Positions 43,981 to 52,068 of a stretch of 64,000 bases of DNA are shown here, piece by piece. The notes under the pieces are model-generated. The model ran no database searches. It saw only the letters and a list, made by a program, of their open reading frames with translations, and had not been told where the DNA came from. Position numbers and translations under genes: made by a program. This stretch comes from Candidatus Gastranaerophilales bacterium (lineage in GTDB: Bacteria; Cyanobacteriota; Vampirovibrionia; Gastranaerophilales; Gastranaerophilaceae): positions 142,163 to 206,162 of the forward strand of contig CALVED010000004.1 in assembly GCA_944326485.1 (NCBI GenBank), in the 5' to 3' direction. The stretch's first letter is position 1. Every line of letters begins with the position of its first letter.

Positions 43981-46106
43981 TATTTTATTTCATCGTATCT
44001 TTTCTTAGCATATTGTCTGTATTCATTATCTTCTATGCTCATATCAATATATTTTTTGTAATTTTCTTTTGCAAGCGGATAATTTTTTAGTGAATCATAA
44101 TCTACAGCTAAAGAATAGTATGCTATAACCATTTCAGGTGCATATTTAATTGTAGATTTGTAATCTTCAATAGCTTTTTGATAATTATTTAATGCATCAA
44201 AAGATAAAGCTCTATAGTAATATACAGTAGCATTTTGTGGGTTTGTATTGATTATTTTATCAAAAATTAAAATTGCTTCATTATATTTTTGTGTATCATA
44301 CAATTTTACAGCTTCAGATAGTAAATCTTCAGTTTTCTTATCTGAGATATATTGCAATAAATCTTTTGCTTGTTTGTTATTTGGGTTTAAACTAATAGAT
44401 TTATCTAAATAGTTTTTTGCATTTTCAAGGTCATTTGAATTTACATAAATAGATGCAATATAAAAAGGAATTTCATCATTTTTATTATCAAGTGACATTG
44501 CTTTTTTATAATAATTTATTGCTTCAATATTATTATTTAAAGCTTGAAATGAGGCAGCAATACCAATTAAAGAGTCAGCTGTAGGAGGATTTATTAATTG
44601 ATATTCAGCTATGGCTTTTCTATAGTCTCCGCTTTGAAAAGCATTTGCTGCTGTTGTGTACTTATTTGAAGCAAATTCTTTTGCTACTATATCAAATTGT
44701 TTCAATACTTGTTCATTGTTTGGTTCAAGCATTTTGGCTTTTTGTATTACCTGATATGCATCTAAATATTTCTTTTTTTGTCTGTAGGCTTGTGAAAGGT
44801 TAATATAAGCATCAATTTTTTTGTTATCAAGTTTTATTGTTTCAAGATAATATACAATTGCATCATCTATTTTATTAGCTTTGTGAAGTTCATAAGCAAA
44901 TTCATAGTAAGAATCAGCATTCATAGGGCTATTTTGTACATTTTTATACAAAAACGATAATAGTTCTTCTGTTGACATTGTATCTTTTAATAAATCATAA
45001 AGTTGCGCTTTTATTTGCGTATTTTTTGGTTCAATGTTTAGTGCTGTTTTATACAAATTAACAGCTTCTTCATTCCTGTTTAGTGCTTTTAAACATTCAG
45101 CTTTGTATACAAGAACTTTTGCATTATAAGGTTGTATCTTTAAAATATTATTATAGGTATTAATTGCTTCATTATATTTTTTTTGTTCTTGAAAAAGAGT
45201 TCCAATATTAATTTTGGTATTCAAATTTGTTGGATTTAATTGTTCTGCTTTTTGATATTCAGTTAAAGCTTCAATATACCTTTTTTGTTTTTGAAGAACA
45301 ACACCTAAATTTGCGTGAGCTTCTGCATCTTGAGGGTATTCATCTACTTTTTTTTGCCAAATTCTTTCGAGGGAATTTAAAATGTCTTCTCTTTCTGATG
45401 AACTTGCAAGTGCATAATCATATTCTTTTAATGAAGAGTTAAAATCATTCATTTGCTCATAAGTTCTTGCTAATTTTAAGTGAGTTTCAGTGCTGTCAGG
45501 TTTTACGGCAAGGGCTTTTTGATAAAAAATTAAAGCTTTATCCGGTCTGTTAAATATTTTATAAATATCACCTAGTGAAGAGTTTGCTTCAAATGCGTAT
45601 TTCGAATCATTTATTAATTGATAATAATCATAGGCAGAAGCAGCAAATTCTCCTTTTATTCTTGAATTTTTTGCCATAGAAAGTCTTTCTGATTGTGCAA
45701 TTGTTTTCTTATTTGAATTTTCAAGAGTATTTAAATTTTTTTCCATTCCAAGAATTGTTTGTGATGATGCAAAATTTTGATCGTTTGCTGAAAAATATTT
45801 TAGAAAGAATAAGGCTGATTTTAAATCTGATATTGCGTTATCAGTTGCTTTTACAGTGTTATTATAATATGTAGCTCTCATACTATATGAGTTAGAAAGA
45901 CCAATAATTGCTGAAATGTCATTAGGGTTTGTTCTTAATGCTTTTTTAAATTCATTTATGGCACTTGAATATTGAGAATTTTTTAAATACTTATTACCTT
46001 GTATATAGTTTGGATTTTCTTGATAATTATCATCATATACTGTTTGAGAAAAAGCATAGTTCTGGATAGTAATAAATAATATAAAAATACTCAGAAGTTT
46101 TTTCAT
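43980..46106 (-). CDS. Large exported TPR-repeat protein
   Basis: A 708-residue protein with a signal peptide (residues 1-20, ending Y-A-F-S) and roughly a dozen tetratricopeptide repeats of 34 residues. Clear examples start A-E-A-H-A-N-L-G-V-V-L-Q-K-Q-K-R-Y, L-N-T-K-I-N-I-G-T-L-F-Q-E-Q-K-K-Y and A-T-V-Y-Y-Y-R-A-L-S-F-D-A-L. No other domain is seen. It is presumably a periplasmic protein-interaction scaffold. It is co-transcribed with dusB downstream and divergent from a second exported TPR-like protein gene at 46276. Confidence 0.85.
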   Translation of the reverse strand: MKKLLSIFILFITIQNYAFSQTVYDDNYQENPNYIQGNKYLKNSQYSSAINEFKKALRTNPNDISAIIGLSNSYSMRATYYNNTVKATDNAISDLKSALFFLKYFSANDQNFASSQTILGMEKNLNTLENSNKKTIAQSERLSMAKNSRIKGEFAASAYDYYQLINDSKYAFEANSSLGDIYKIFNRPDKALIFYQKALAVKPDSTETHLKLARTYEQMNDFNSSLKEYDYALASSSEREDILNSLERIWQKKVDEYPQDAEAHANLGVVLQKQKRYIEALTEYQKAEQLNPTNLNTKINIGTLFQEQKKYNEAINTYNNILKIQPYNAKVLVYKAECLKALNRNEEAVNLYKTALNIEPKNTQIKAQLYDLLKDTMSTEELLSFLYKNVQNSPMNADSYYEFAYELHKANKIDDAIVYYLETIKLDNKKIDAYINLSQAYRQKKKYLDAYQVIQKAKMLEPNNEQVLKQFDIVAKEFASNKYTTAANAFQSGDYRKAIAEYQLINPPTADSLIGIAASFQALNNNIEAINYYKKAMSLDNKNDEIPFYIASIYVNSNDLENAKNYLDKSISLNPNNKQAKDLLQYISDKKTEDLLSEAVKLYDTQKYNEAILIFDKIINTNPQNATVYYYRALSFDALNNYQKAIEDYKSTIKYAPEMVIAYYSLAVDYDSLKNYPLAKENYKKYIDMSIEDNEYRQYAKKRYDEIK

Positions 46107-46275
46107 AATCGACTAGGCTCCCTTAATGTTCATGTTTATTTTATACCAATAAAGAGAATATGCATATAGTTATATGTAATATTTATTAGTTTATATTAGT
46201 TGTGATAATTTATTGTAAAGAAATAGATAGAATATAAAAAAGCTTTTATAATAATTTTATTTAGAAAGGTTAATA

Positions 46276-47448
46276 ATGTTAAAAACTATAATTTTAATTT
46301 TATTCCTATTAGTTTTTTCTCAAAATGTTGTTTTTTCATATGATGAGGAATATATATCAAAGTCAGAATTTAAAAAAGCATATATTGAATACAATAAGAG
46401 TTTAAATGATAAACCTGATGCTCTAGATTTTTTTAATATGTGTAAAGTTGTGTATTATCTAAATGATAGTAAATTAGCGAAGTCATATTGTAATATTGCT
46501 TTAAATAAAATTGATGAACAAAAAAATCCGGATATGGCATTGCGTTCTGATATTTTAACTTTTATGGGAATTTTATATTCAAGTACATATAGAAATAATG
46601 ACATTACTTTTGATTATTATAAACAAGCTATAAAAATCAAAGATACTCTTATGAATCCTGATGAATATGAACTTGCAAATTTATATATGAATTTAGGTTA
46701 TGCTTATTTTAATACTAATTTAACAGATTATGCTTTTAATTATTATAATAAAGTGCTCAAAATTGCAGAAATAAAGAATGAAGATAGATTTTATTTATTA
46801 TTAGCAGATACTTATAATAAGTTAAGTTTATTAGAGGAAAAAAATAAAGATGTTATTAAACAAAAAGAATATTTAGAAAAAAGTTTAGTTGAAATTGAAA
46901 AACCAAATATATATATTAACCATTTGTTAAAAGCAAAAATATATTTAAACTTAGCAAAATATTATGACAATATTGAAAAAGATAAAACAAAAGCACGAAA
47001 TTATTATAAAAAATATGTTATTGAAAATGCATTTTTTCCGGATAATAAAATATTAAAAATTTCAGATTTTGATAGTTTATCATTAGAAGAATGTAAAAAG
47101 AAGTTAAATGAATATCCTTATGATATTTATACAAATATTATTATGGGTTATTTAAATATAGGGATAAATGATGATTTATCTGAAAAATATTTTAATAAAG
47201 CTATATCAATAAATCCTGAAAATCCATATATATACATAGCTATAGCTCAGGCCTATTTAAATAAATACAAAGTAACAAATAATAAATTATATTTATTAAA
47301 TATAAAAAATAATATGAAACAAGCGGAAGGAAGAGCTTATTTTTCAGAAGATATATATTTTAAACTTTTAAATATAAGTTTACATATTAACTCCAATGGC
47401 ATGGCAAAAAAGTATATGAAAGAATATAAAAAATGTAAGCAAGAATAA
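46276..47448 (+). CDS. Exported TPR-like protein
   Basis: A 390-residue protein with a signal peptide (residues 1-22, ending V-F-S-Y). TPR-like helical pairs follow (L-A-N-L-Y-M-N-L-G-Y-A-Y-F-N-T-N-L-T-D-Y-A-F-N-Y-Y-N-K and P-Y-I-Y-I-A-I-A-Q-A-Y-L-N-K). It is Tyr- and Asn-rich. It is divergent from the larger TPR gene; the 169-nt gap between them must hold both promoters. AAAGG lies 7-8 nt before ATG 46276. Function unknown. Repeat copy 5 begins 12 nt after the stop. Confidence 0.7.
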   Translation: MLKTIILILFLLVFSQNVVFSYDEEYISKSEFKKAYIEYNKSLNDKPDALDFFNMCKVVYYLNDSKLAKSYCNIALNKIDEQKNPDMALRSDILTFMGILYSSTYRNNDITFDYYKQAIKIKDTLMNPDEYELANLYMNLGYAYFNTNLTDYAFNYYNKVLKIAEIKNEDRFYLLLADTYNKLSLLEEKNKDVIKQKEYLEKSLVEIEKPNIYINHLLKAKIYLNLAKYYDNIEKDKTKARNYYKKYVIENAFFPDNKILKISDFDSLSLEECKKKLNEYPYDIYTNIIMGYLNIGINDDLSEKYFNKAISINPENPYIYIAIAQAYLNKYKVTNNKLYLLNIKNNMKQAEGRAYFSEDIYFKLLNISLHINSNGMAKKYMKEYKKCKQE

Positions 47449-47460
47449 AAAAATAATGAA

Positions 47461-47610
47461 TGTCCGTGAAAAATTTTACAGTGATGGAAATAAGTAAAAA
47501 AACTTGTTAGAGTGTGCTTGTATCAGTAGAAAAACAAAGATGATTGTGTTTTTTAAAGGTGAGTAATTTAATAGCGAGGATGTGGCGGTAAGAAAGTGCG
47601 ATAATAGATT
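47461..47610 (+). repeat. Dispersed intergenic repeat, copy 5 (diverged)
   Basis: Begins TGTCCGTGAAAAATTTTAC and ends GTGCGATAATAGATT. It retains GAGTGTGCTTGTATCAGTAG and AGCGAGGATG but has lost much of the family's 5' interior. The conserved hairpin appears as AAACA 47532-47536 / TGTTT 47547-47551. It lies between a plus-strand TPR gene and the hydrogenase operon. Confidence 0.75.
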
Positions 47611-47654
47611 CGTTAAGTATGAAATAACAAAACAGTAAAAAAATAAAAACATGA

Positions 47655-47660
47655 TATAAT
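47655..47660 (+). promoter_or_regulatory. Putative -10 box of the hydrogenase operon
   Basis: TATAAT 44 nt upstream of the first hydrogenase gene, in the gap left after repeat copy 5. No convincing -35 is seen. A strong AAAAGGAG ribosome-binding site follows nearer the ATG. Confidence 0.4.
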
Positions 47661-47704
47661 TAGTAAAAAGGAAATTAATAGATCTCAGAGAAAAGGAGTT
47701 TAGG

Positions 47705-48199
47705 ATGAGGGTAGAAAATCATTCTGTAAACACTGGTCGATTGGATGAAATAATTCAAGAATACGGTGGGAAGAAGTCTAATTTAATTGCAATGTTGCAA
47801 AAAGTACAGGAAATATATAGATACTTGCCTGAAGAAGCAATGATTTATATAGGAGATAAAATTGAAGGATTGTCACCTGCAACAGTGTTTGGGGTGGCAA
47901 CTTTTTATGCTCAATTTTCATTAGAACCAAAAGGAAAATTTGAAATAAAGGTATGTGATGGAACAGCTTGCCATGTAAGAGGTTCTATGCCTGTTCTTAA
48001 TGCAATTAGAGCAAAATTAGATATGCAGGAAGGACAATTAACAAGTAAGAATGGATTATTTTCATTGGAAACAGTTAGTTGTTTGGGGGCTTGTGGGTTA
48101 GCACCTGTAGTTGTTATAAATGATAAAGTTTATCCTCAGATGACATCTGATGCAATAACAATAATATTGGATACATTAATTCAGGAGGATGAAAAATAA
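47705..48199 (+). CDS. hydC: NAD-linked [FeFe] hydrogenase, NuoE-like subunit
   Basis: A 164-residue thioredoxin-like [2Fe-2S] protein of the NuoE/HndA family. Cluster cysteines are in C-D-G-T-A-C-H (pair one) and S-C-L-G-A-C-G-L-A-P (pair two). With the next two genes it makes the soluble trimeric hydrogenase (HydABC/HndACD type) that couples NAD(P)H, ferredoxin and H2, often by electron bifurcation. Spacing to the next gene is a one-base overlap (TAATG). AAAAGGAG precedes the start. Confidence 0.92.
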   Translation: MRVENHSVNTGRLDEIIQEYGGKKSNLIAMLQKVQEIYRYLPEEAMIYIGDKIEGLSPATVFGVATFYAQFSLEPKGKFEIKVCDGTACHVRGSMPVLNAIRAKLDMQEGQLTSKNGLFSLETVSCLGACGLAPVVVINDKVYPQMTSDAITIILDTLIQEDEK

Positions 48200-50061
48200 T
48201 GGAAAATCGCAAACTGGATGTAAATATAGAATTTGAACAAAGAAAAGCGAAGGAATTAATAAAATCTCAAGGATTAAGAGTATTAGTTTGTGCCGGAACT
48301 GGTTGTGTTGCAAACGGTTCTTTAAAAGTAATTGAGAAATTCAAAGAGCTTGGTGCTAATGTATCAATATTAACTGATTACGATAAAATGACAATAGTTC
48401 CAACAGGTTGCCATGGTTTCTGTGAACAAGGTGTATTAGTTGTTATTCCGGAAAAAAAGGTTACTTATGTAAAAGTAAAAGAAAAAGATGTTGAAGAAAT
48501 ATTTGAAAGTCATATAAAAAATAATAAAGTAGTTGAAAGATTATTATATGTTGATCCAAAAACATATCAACATGTTGAAAATGATGAAAAAATTAATTTT
48601 TATGCGAAACAAACGAGAACAGCATTAGCAAATTGCGGAAATATTAATGCTGAATGTATAGACGAAGCTATTGCCGTAAGAGGATATGAAGCATTGGCAA
48701 ATGTCTTGGCAGAAAATAATCCGGATGCAGTTATTGAAACAATTGAAAAATCAGGATTAAGAGGAAGAGGCGGAGGGGGATTTCCAACAGGAAGAAAGTG
48801 GAGATTTACTGCCGCAAATAGAGGAGGAAAATCTTATATCGTTTGTAATGGTGATGAAGGTGATCCGGGTGCATTTATGGATAGAAGTGTTATGGAAGGT
48901 GATCCTCATAAACTTCTTGAAGGTATGGCAATTGCTGCTTTTGCAATTGGAGCAGATGAAGGATATATATATGTTAGAGCTGAATATCCTTTGGCAATTA
49001 AAAGACTAAGAAAAGCTATTAAAGATGCGGAAGAAAGACATTTTCTTGGTAAAAATATAATGGGAAGTGATTTTTCTTTAGATCTTCATATTAAAGAAGG
49101 TGCTGGAGCTTTTGTTTGCGGTGAAGAAACTGCATTAATCGCTTCAATTGAAGGTGAAAGGGGAATGCCAAGACCGAAACCGCCATTTCCTGCAAATAAA
49201 GGTTTATTTGGCAGACCAACTTTAATTAATAATGTTGAAACTCTTGCAAATGTTCCTGTTATAATGCTGAAAGGTGCTGATTGGTTTTCTAAAATGGGAA
49301 CTGAAACATCTAAGGGGACAAAAACATTTGCTTTAACTGGTGATGTAAATAATACTGGTTTAATAGAAGTTCCAATGGGGACAACTTTAAGAGAAATAAT
49401 CTTTGATATCGGTGGTGGTATGAGAGACGGTAAAAAATTTAAAGCTGTTCAGATAGGCGGACCCTCCGGCGGATGTTTAACAGAAGAGCACCTTGATATA
49501 CCAATGGATTATGACAACTTGATTAAAGCTGGTGCTATGGTCGGTTCTGGCGGTTTAGTTGTTATGAGTGATAAAACTTGTATAGTTGAAGTTGCAAGAT
49601 TCTTCATGAATTTTACACAGCATGAAAGCTGCGGTAAGTGTGTTCCTTGCCGTGAAGGTACTAAAAATTTATTAAAATTATTGGAAAAAATTGTAGCTGG
49701 TAAAGGTGAAATGAAAGATCTTGATGAGTTAGAAGAACTTGCGAAAGTTGTAAAAGACGGTTCTTTATGCGGTCTGGGCAAAACTGCACCAAATCCTGTT
49801 CTTTCAACATTAAAATATTTTAAAGATGAATATATTGCTCATATTAAAGATAAAAAATGTCCGGCAGGTGTTTGTACTGCAATGAAAAAAGTAGTAATTA
49901 ATGAAGATTTATGTAAAGGCTGTACAAAGTGTGCAAGAGTATGTCCTGTTGGTGCAATTGAAGGAACTGTTAAAAATCCTCATCACATTAATCAAGAAAA
50001 ATGTATTAAATGTGAGGCTTGTTTAACTAATTGTCCATTTAGAGCTATAGTCTTAGAATAA
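48199..50061 (+). CDS. hydB: NAD-linked [FeFe] hydrogenase, NuoF-like flavoprotein subunit
   Basis: A 620-residue subunit. An N-terminal thioredoxin-like [2Fe-2S] domain (residues 1-120) is followed by the NuoF core with NADH-binding G-R-G-G-G-G-F-P-T-G (about 190-199), the FMN site G-D-E-G-D-P-G-A-F-M and the [4Fe-4S] motif E-S-C-G-K-C-V-P-C-R-E-G. Two further [4Fe-4S] clusters of ferredoxin type occupy the C-terminus (C-K-G-C-T-K-C-A-R-V-C-P and C-I-K-C-E-A-C-L-T-N-C-P). This is the NAD-binding, flavin-containing subunit of the trimeric hydrogenase and is co-transcribed with both neighbours. Confidence 0.95.
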   Translation: MENRKLDVNIEFEQRKAKELIKSQGLRVLVCAGTGCVANGSLKVIEKFKELGANVSILTDYDKMTIVPTGCHGFCEQGVLVVIPEKKVTYVKVKEKDVEEIFESHIKNNKVVERLLYVDPKTYQHVENDEKINFYAKQTRTALANCGNINAECIDEAIAVRGYEALANVLAENNPDAVIETIEKSGLRGRGGGGFPTGRKWRFTAANRGGKSYIVCNGDEGDPGAFMDRSVMEGDPHKLLEGMAIAAFAIGADEGYIYVRAEYPLAIKRLRKAIKDAEERHFLGKNIMGSDFSLDLHIKEGAGAFVCGEETALIASIEGERGMPRPKPPFPANKGLFGRPTLINNVETLANVPVIMLKGADWFSKMGTETSKGTKTFALTGDVNNTGLIEVPMGTTLREIIFDIGGGMRDGKKFKAVQIGGPSGGCLTEEHLDIPMDYDNLIKAGAMVGSGGLVVMSDKTCIVEVARFFMNFTQHESCGKCVPCREGTKNLLKLLEKIVAGKGEMKDLDELEELAKVVKDGSLCGLGKTAPNPVLSTLKYFKDEYIAHIKDKKCPAGVCTAMKKVVINEDLCKGCTKCARVCPVGAIEGTVKNPHHINQEKCIKCEACLTNCPFRAIVLE

Positions 50062-50080
50062 AAAAGATGAGGAAAGAAAG

Positions 50081-51832
50081 ATGACAGATAGAAAAGTATT
50101 ATATATAGATGGCAGGGAAGTAGAATTTACAAATGAAAGAAATCTACTTGAGGTTATAAGAAAAGAAGGATTAAACGTACCTACTTTTTGTTATCGTCCT
50201 GATCTAACATCATTTGGTTCTTGCCGTATGTGTGTTGTTGAAATTGAAGGAAGAGGTATTCAATCTTCTTGTACAATGCCGCCTGAAGCAGGATTAAAAG
50301 TTCATTTAAATACGGAAAGAGTTAGAAAAATAAGAAAAACAGTTTTAGAATTATTACTTGCCAATCATAAATGTGAATGTTTAACTTGTGATAAATCTGG
50401 AAATTGTGAACTCCAAAAGTATGCAATGGAGTATGGAATAACAGAAATAAGATTTCCAAAATTGAAAGAAGAAGATTATCAACCTGTTGATGACTATAAT
50501 ACTTCAATAGTAAGAGACCCTTCAAAATGTATATTATGCGGAGCTTGTGTAAGAGCTTGTAGTGAGTTTCAAGGCCATAGTGTATTAGGTTTTGTAAACA
50601 GAGGTGCAAATACTAAGATAGAACCTATGAATGGAAGATTCTTAAGCCAAGTTGATTGTGTATTCTGCGGTCAATGTCAAGCTGTATGCCCAACAGGAGC
50701 TTTAACTATAAAATCAAGCATAGATGCAGTTTGGGAAAAAATTAATGATAAGAATAAAAAAGTAGTTGTACAAGTTGCACCTTCGGTAAGAGTTGCATTA
50801 GGTGAAGAATTTAACTTGGAACCAGGTGAAAATTCAATAGGTAAAATTTATGCTGCTGCAAGAAGACTTGGTTTTGATTTGATTTTTGATACAAATTTCT
50901 CCGCTGATTTAACAATAATGGAAGAAGCTAATGAATTTGTTCAAAGATTAACAAAAGGAGAAAAATTACCTTTATTTACATCTTGCTGTCCTGCTTGGGT
51001 AAGATATTTAGAAACTCAGCATCCTGAATTATTAAAGCATTTATCAACTTGTAAATCACCGCAAGGAATGCTTTCTCCAGTATTGAAAGAATTTTTACCC
51101 AAGTATTATGAAGGTTACAAAAAAGAAGATATAGTTGTAGTTTCTATTATGCCTTGTACAGCTAAAAAATATGAAGCAATTAGAGAACAACTAATTAATG
51201 AAACAGATTTTGTTCTTACAACAAAAGAATTTGCCAGAATGATAAAAACTGCCGGTATTGACTTTAAAAAGTTAAAAGAAGAAGAAGCTAATTCTCCGTT
51301 TGGTCAATATACAGGTGCTGCTACAATATTTGGTGCATCTGGTGGCGTGGCCGAAGCTGCTGTTAGAACGGCTTATAATTTTGTAACAGGAGAGGAACTC
51401 TCAAATGTTGATATTATGCCGTTAAGAGGAGTTGATGAAAACTCCAGAACTAAAGATTCTGTTGTTGATATTAAAGGGACAAAAGTTAAAGTTAGAGTTG
51501 TTTCTACATTAAAAGAAGCTGAAAAATCTTTAAAAGAATTAAAAGAAGGTAAATCAGATTTTCATATTTTAGAAGTAATGGCGTGTCCCGGAGGCTGTGT
51601 AAACGGTGGCGGGCAACCAACAAGCTGTTCTGATTCAACAATAAAAGAAAAAAGAGCAAAAGGTCTTTATGAAGAAGATAAAAATTTACAATTTAGACGT
51701 TCACATCAAAATCCGGATATCATAAAACTTTATAATGAATGCTTAGGCGGAAAACCTGGTAGCGAAGAAGCTCATCATCTTCTTCATACAACATATTCTG
51801 ATAAGTTTAAAGGTTCATATAAAGATATATAA
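50081..51832 (+). CDS. hydA: [FeFe] hydrogenase catalytic subunit
   Basis: A 583-residue catalytic subunit that makes or consumes H2. From the N-terminus: a [2Fe-2S] domain (C37, C48, C51, C64), a His-Cys3 [4Fe-4S] site (H96, C100, C103, C109), two ferredoxin-type [4Fe-4S] clusters (C150-C160 and C193-C203), and then the H-cluster domain with the canonical loops T-S-C-C-P-A-W (300-306), M-P-C-T-A-K-K-Y-E (357-365) and E-V-M-A-C-P-G-G-C-V-N-G-G (498-510). A small-subunit-like tail closes the protein. It belongs to the group A multimeric type. The HydE/F/G maturases needed for the H-cluster are not in this window. Confidence 0.96.
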   Translation: MTDRKVLYIDGREVEFTNERNLLEVIRKEGLNVPTFCYRPDLTSFGSCRMCVVEIEGRGIQSSCTMPPEAGLKVHLNTERVRKIRKTVLELLLANHKCECLTCDKSGNCELQKYAMEYGITEIRFPKLKEEDYQPVDDYNTSIVRDPSKCILCGACVRACSEFQGHSVLGFVNRGANTKIEPMNGRFLSQVDCVFCGQCQAVCPTGALTIKSSIDAVWEKINDKNKKVVVQVAPSVRVALGEEFNLEPGENSIGKIYAAARRLGFDLIFDTNFSADLTIMEEANEFVQRLTKGEKLPLFTSCCPAWVRYLETQHPELLKHLSTCKSPQGMLSPVLKEFLPKYYEGYKKEDIVVVSIMPCTAKKYEAIREQLINETDFVLTTKEFARMIKTAGIDFKKLKEEEANSPFGQYTGAATIFGASGGVAEAAVRTAYNFVTGEELSNVDIMPLRGVDENSRTKDSVVDIKGTKVKVRVVSTLKEAEKSLKELKEGKSDFHILEVMACPGGCVNGGGQPTSCSDSTIKEKRAKGLYEEDKNLQFRRSHQNPDIIKLYNECLGGKPGSEEAHHLLHTTYSDKFKGSYKDI

Positions 51833-51847
51833 TCTGTGGTTTATATA

Positions 51848-51879
51848 TTGACAAATAATATTGCTTAGGTTAACCTAAG
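51848..51879 (+). promoter_or_regulatory. Promoter overlapped by a 16-bp palindromic operator
   Basis: A consensus -35 (TTGACA, 51848-51853) is followed 17 nt later by a -10-like TAACCT (51871-51876). The perfect palindrome CTTAGGTTAACCTAAG (51864-51879) covers the -10. Its half-site TTAGGT is like the DtxR/IdeR-type metal-regulator box. A repressor bound here would block RNA polymerase, so metal-dependent repression is a reasonable inference. Confidence 0.65.
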
Positions 51880-51898
51880 TACAAAAGAAGGAAATATA

Positions 51899-51985
51899 AT
51901 GTTTTTAAATGAACAAATAATGATTAATATGATGATGCAAATGCAAGGCTCAGAGTCAGGCAGTCATTATTTGTTGCGAATGTGA
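51899..51985 (+). CDS. Putative 28-residue Met-rich small protein
   Basis: A very short ORF with eight Met among 28 residues (starting M-F-L-N-E-Q and including M-M-M-Q-M-Q-G). ATG 51899 lies behind AAGAAGGAAATATA, a good ribosome-binding site. The unit has its own promoter/operator upstream and a terminator ending at 52037, so it is a separate transcript of about 150 nt. It could encode a metal-responsive small protein, or the RNA itself could be the product. I do not recognise the sequence. Confidence 0.45.
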   Translation: MFLNEQIMINMMMQMQGSESGSHYLLRM

Positions 51986-52007
51986 AACCTCATTTAAAAT
52001 AAATTAT

Positions 52008-52037
52008 AAGCTGCCAAGTATAAATGGCAGCTTTTTT
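52008..52037 (+). terminator. Rho-independent terminator of the small transcription unit
   Basis: A 9-bp stem AAGCTGCCA (52008-52016) / TGGCAGCTT (52025-52033), with an 8-nt loop and a T run to 52037. It closes the short unit containing the 28-codon ORF. Confidence 0.9.
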
Positions 52038-52068
52038 AATAGTTAATATTTTTAATTGAGGGATAAAA

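Noticed and set aside
51899..51985. Met-rich 28-codon ORF as chance ORF inside a gene remnant
   Set aside because: It has its own promoter, operator, ribosome-binding site and terminator, so it is kept as a candidate, though the possibility that the RNA is the product remains.
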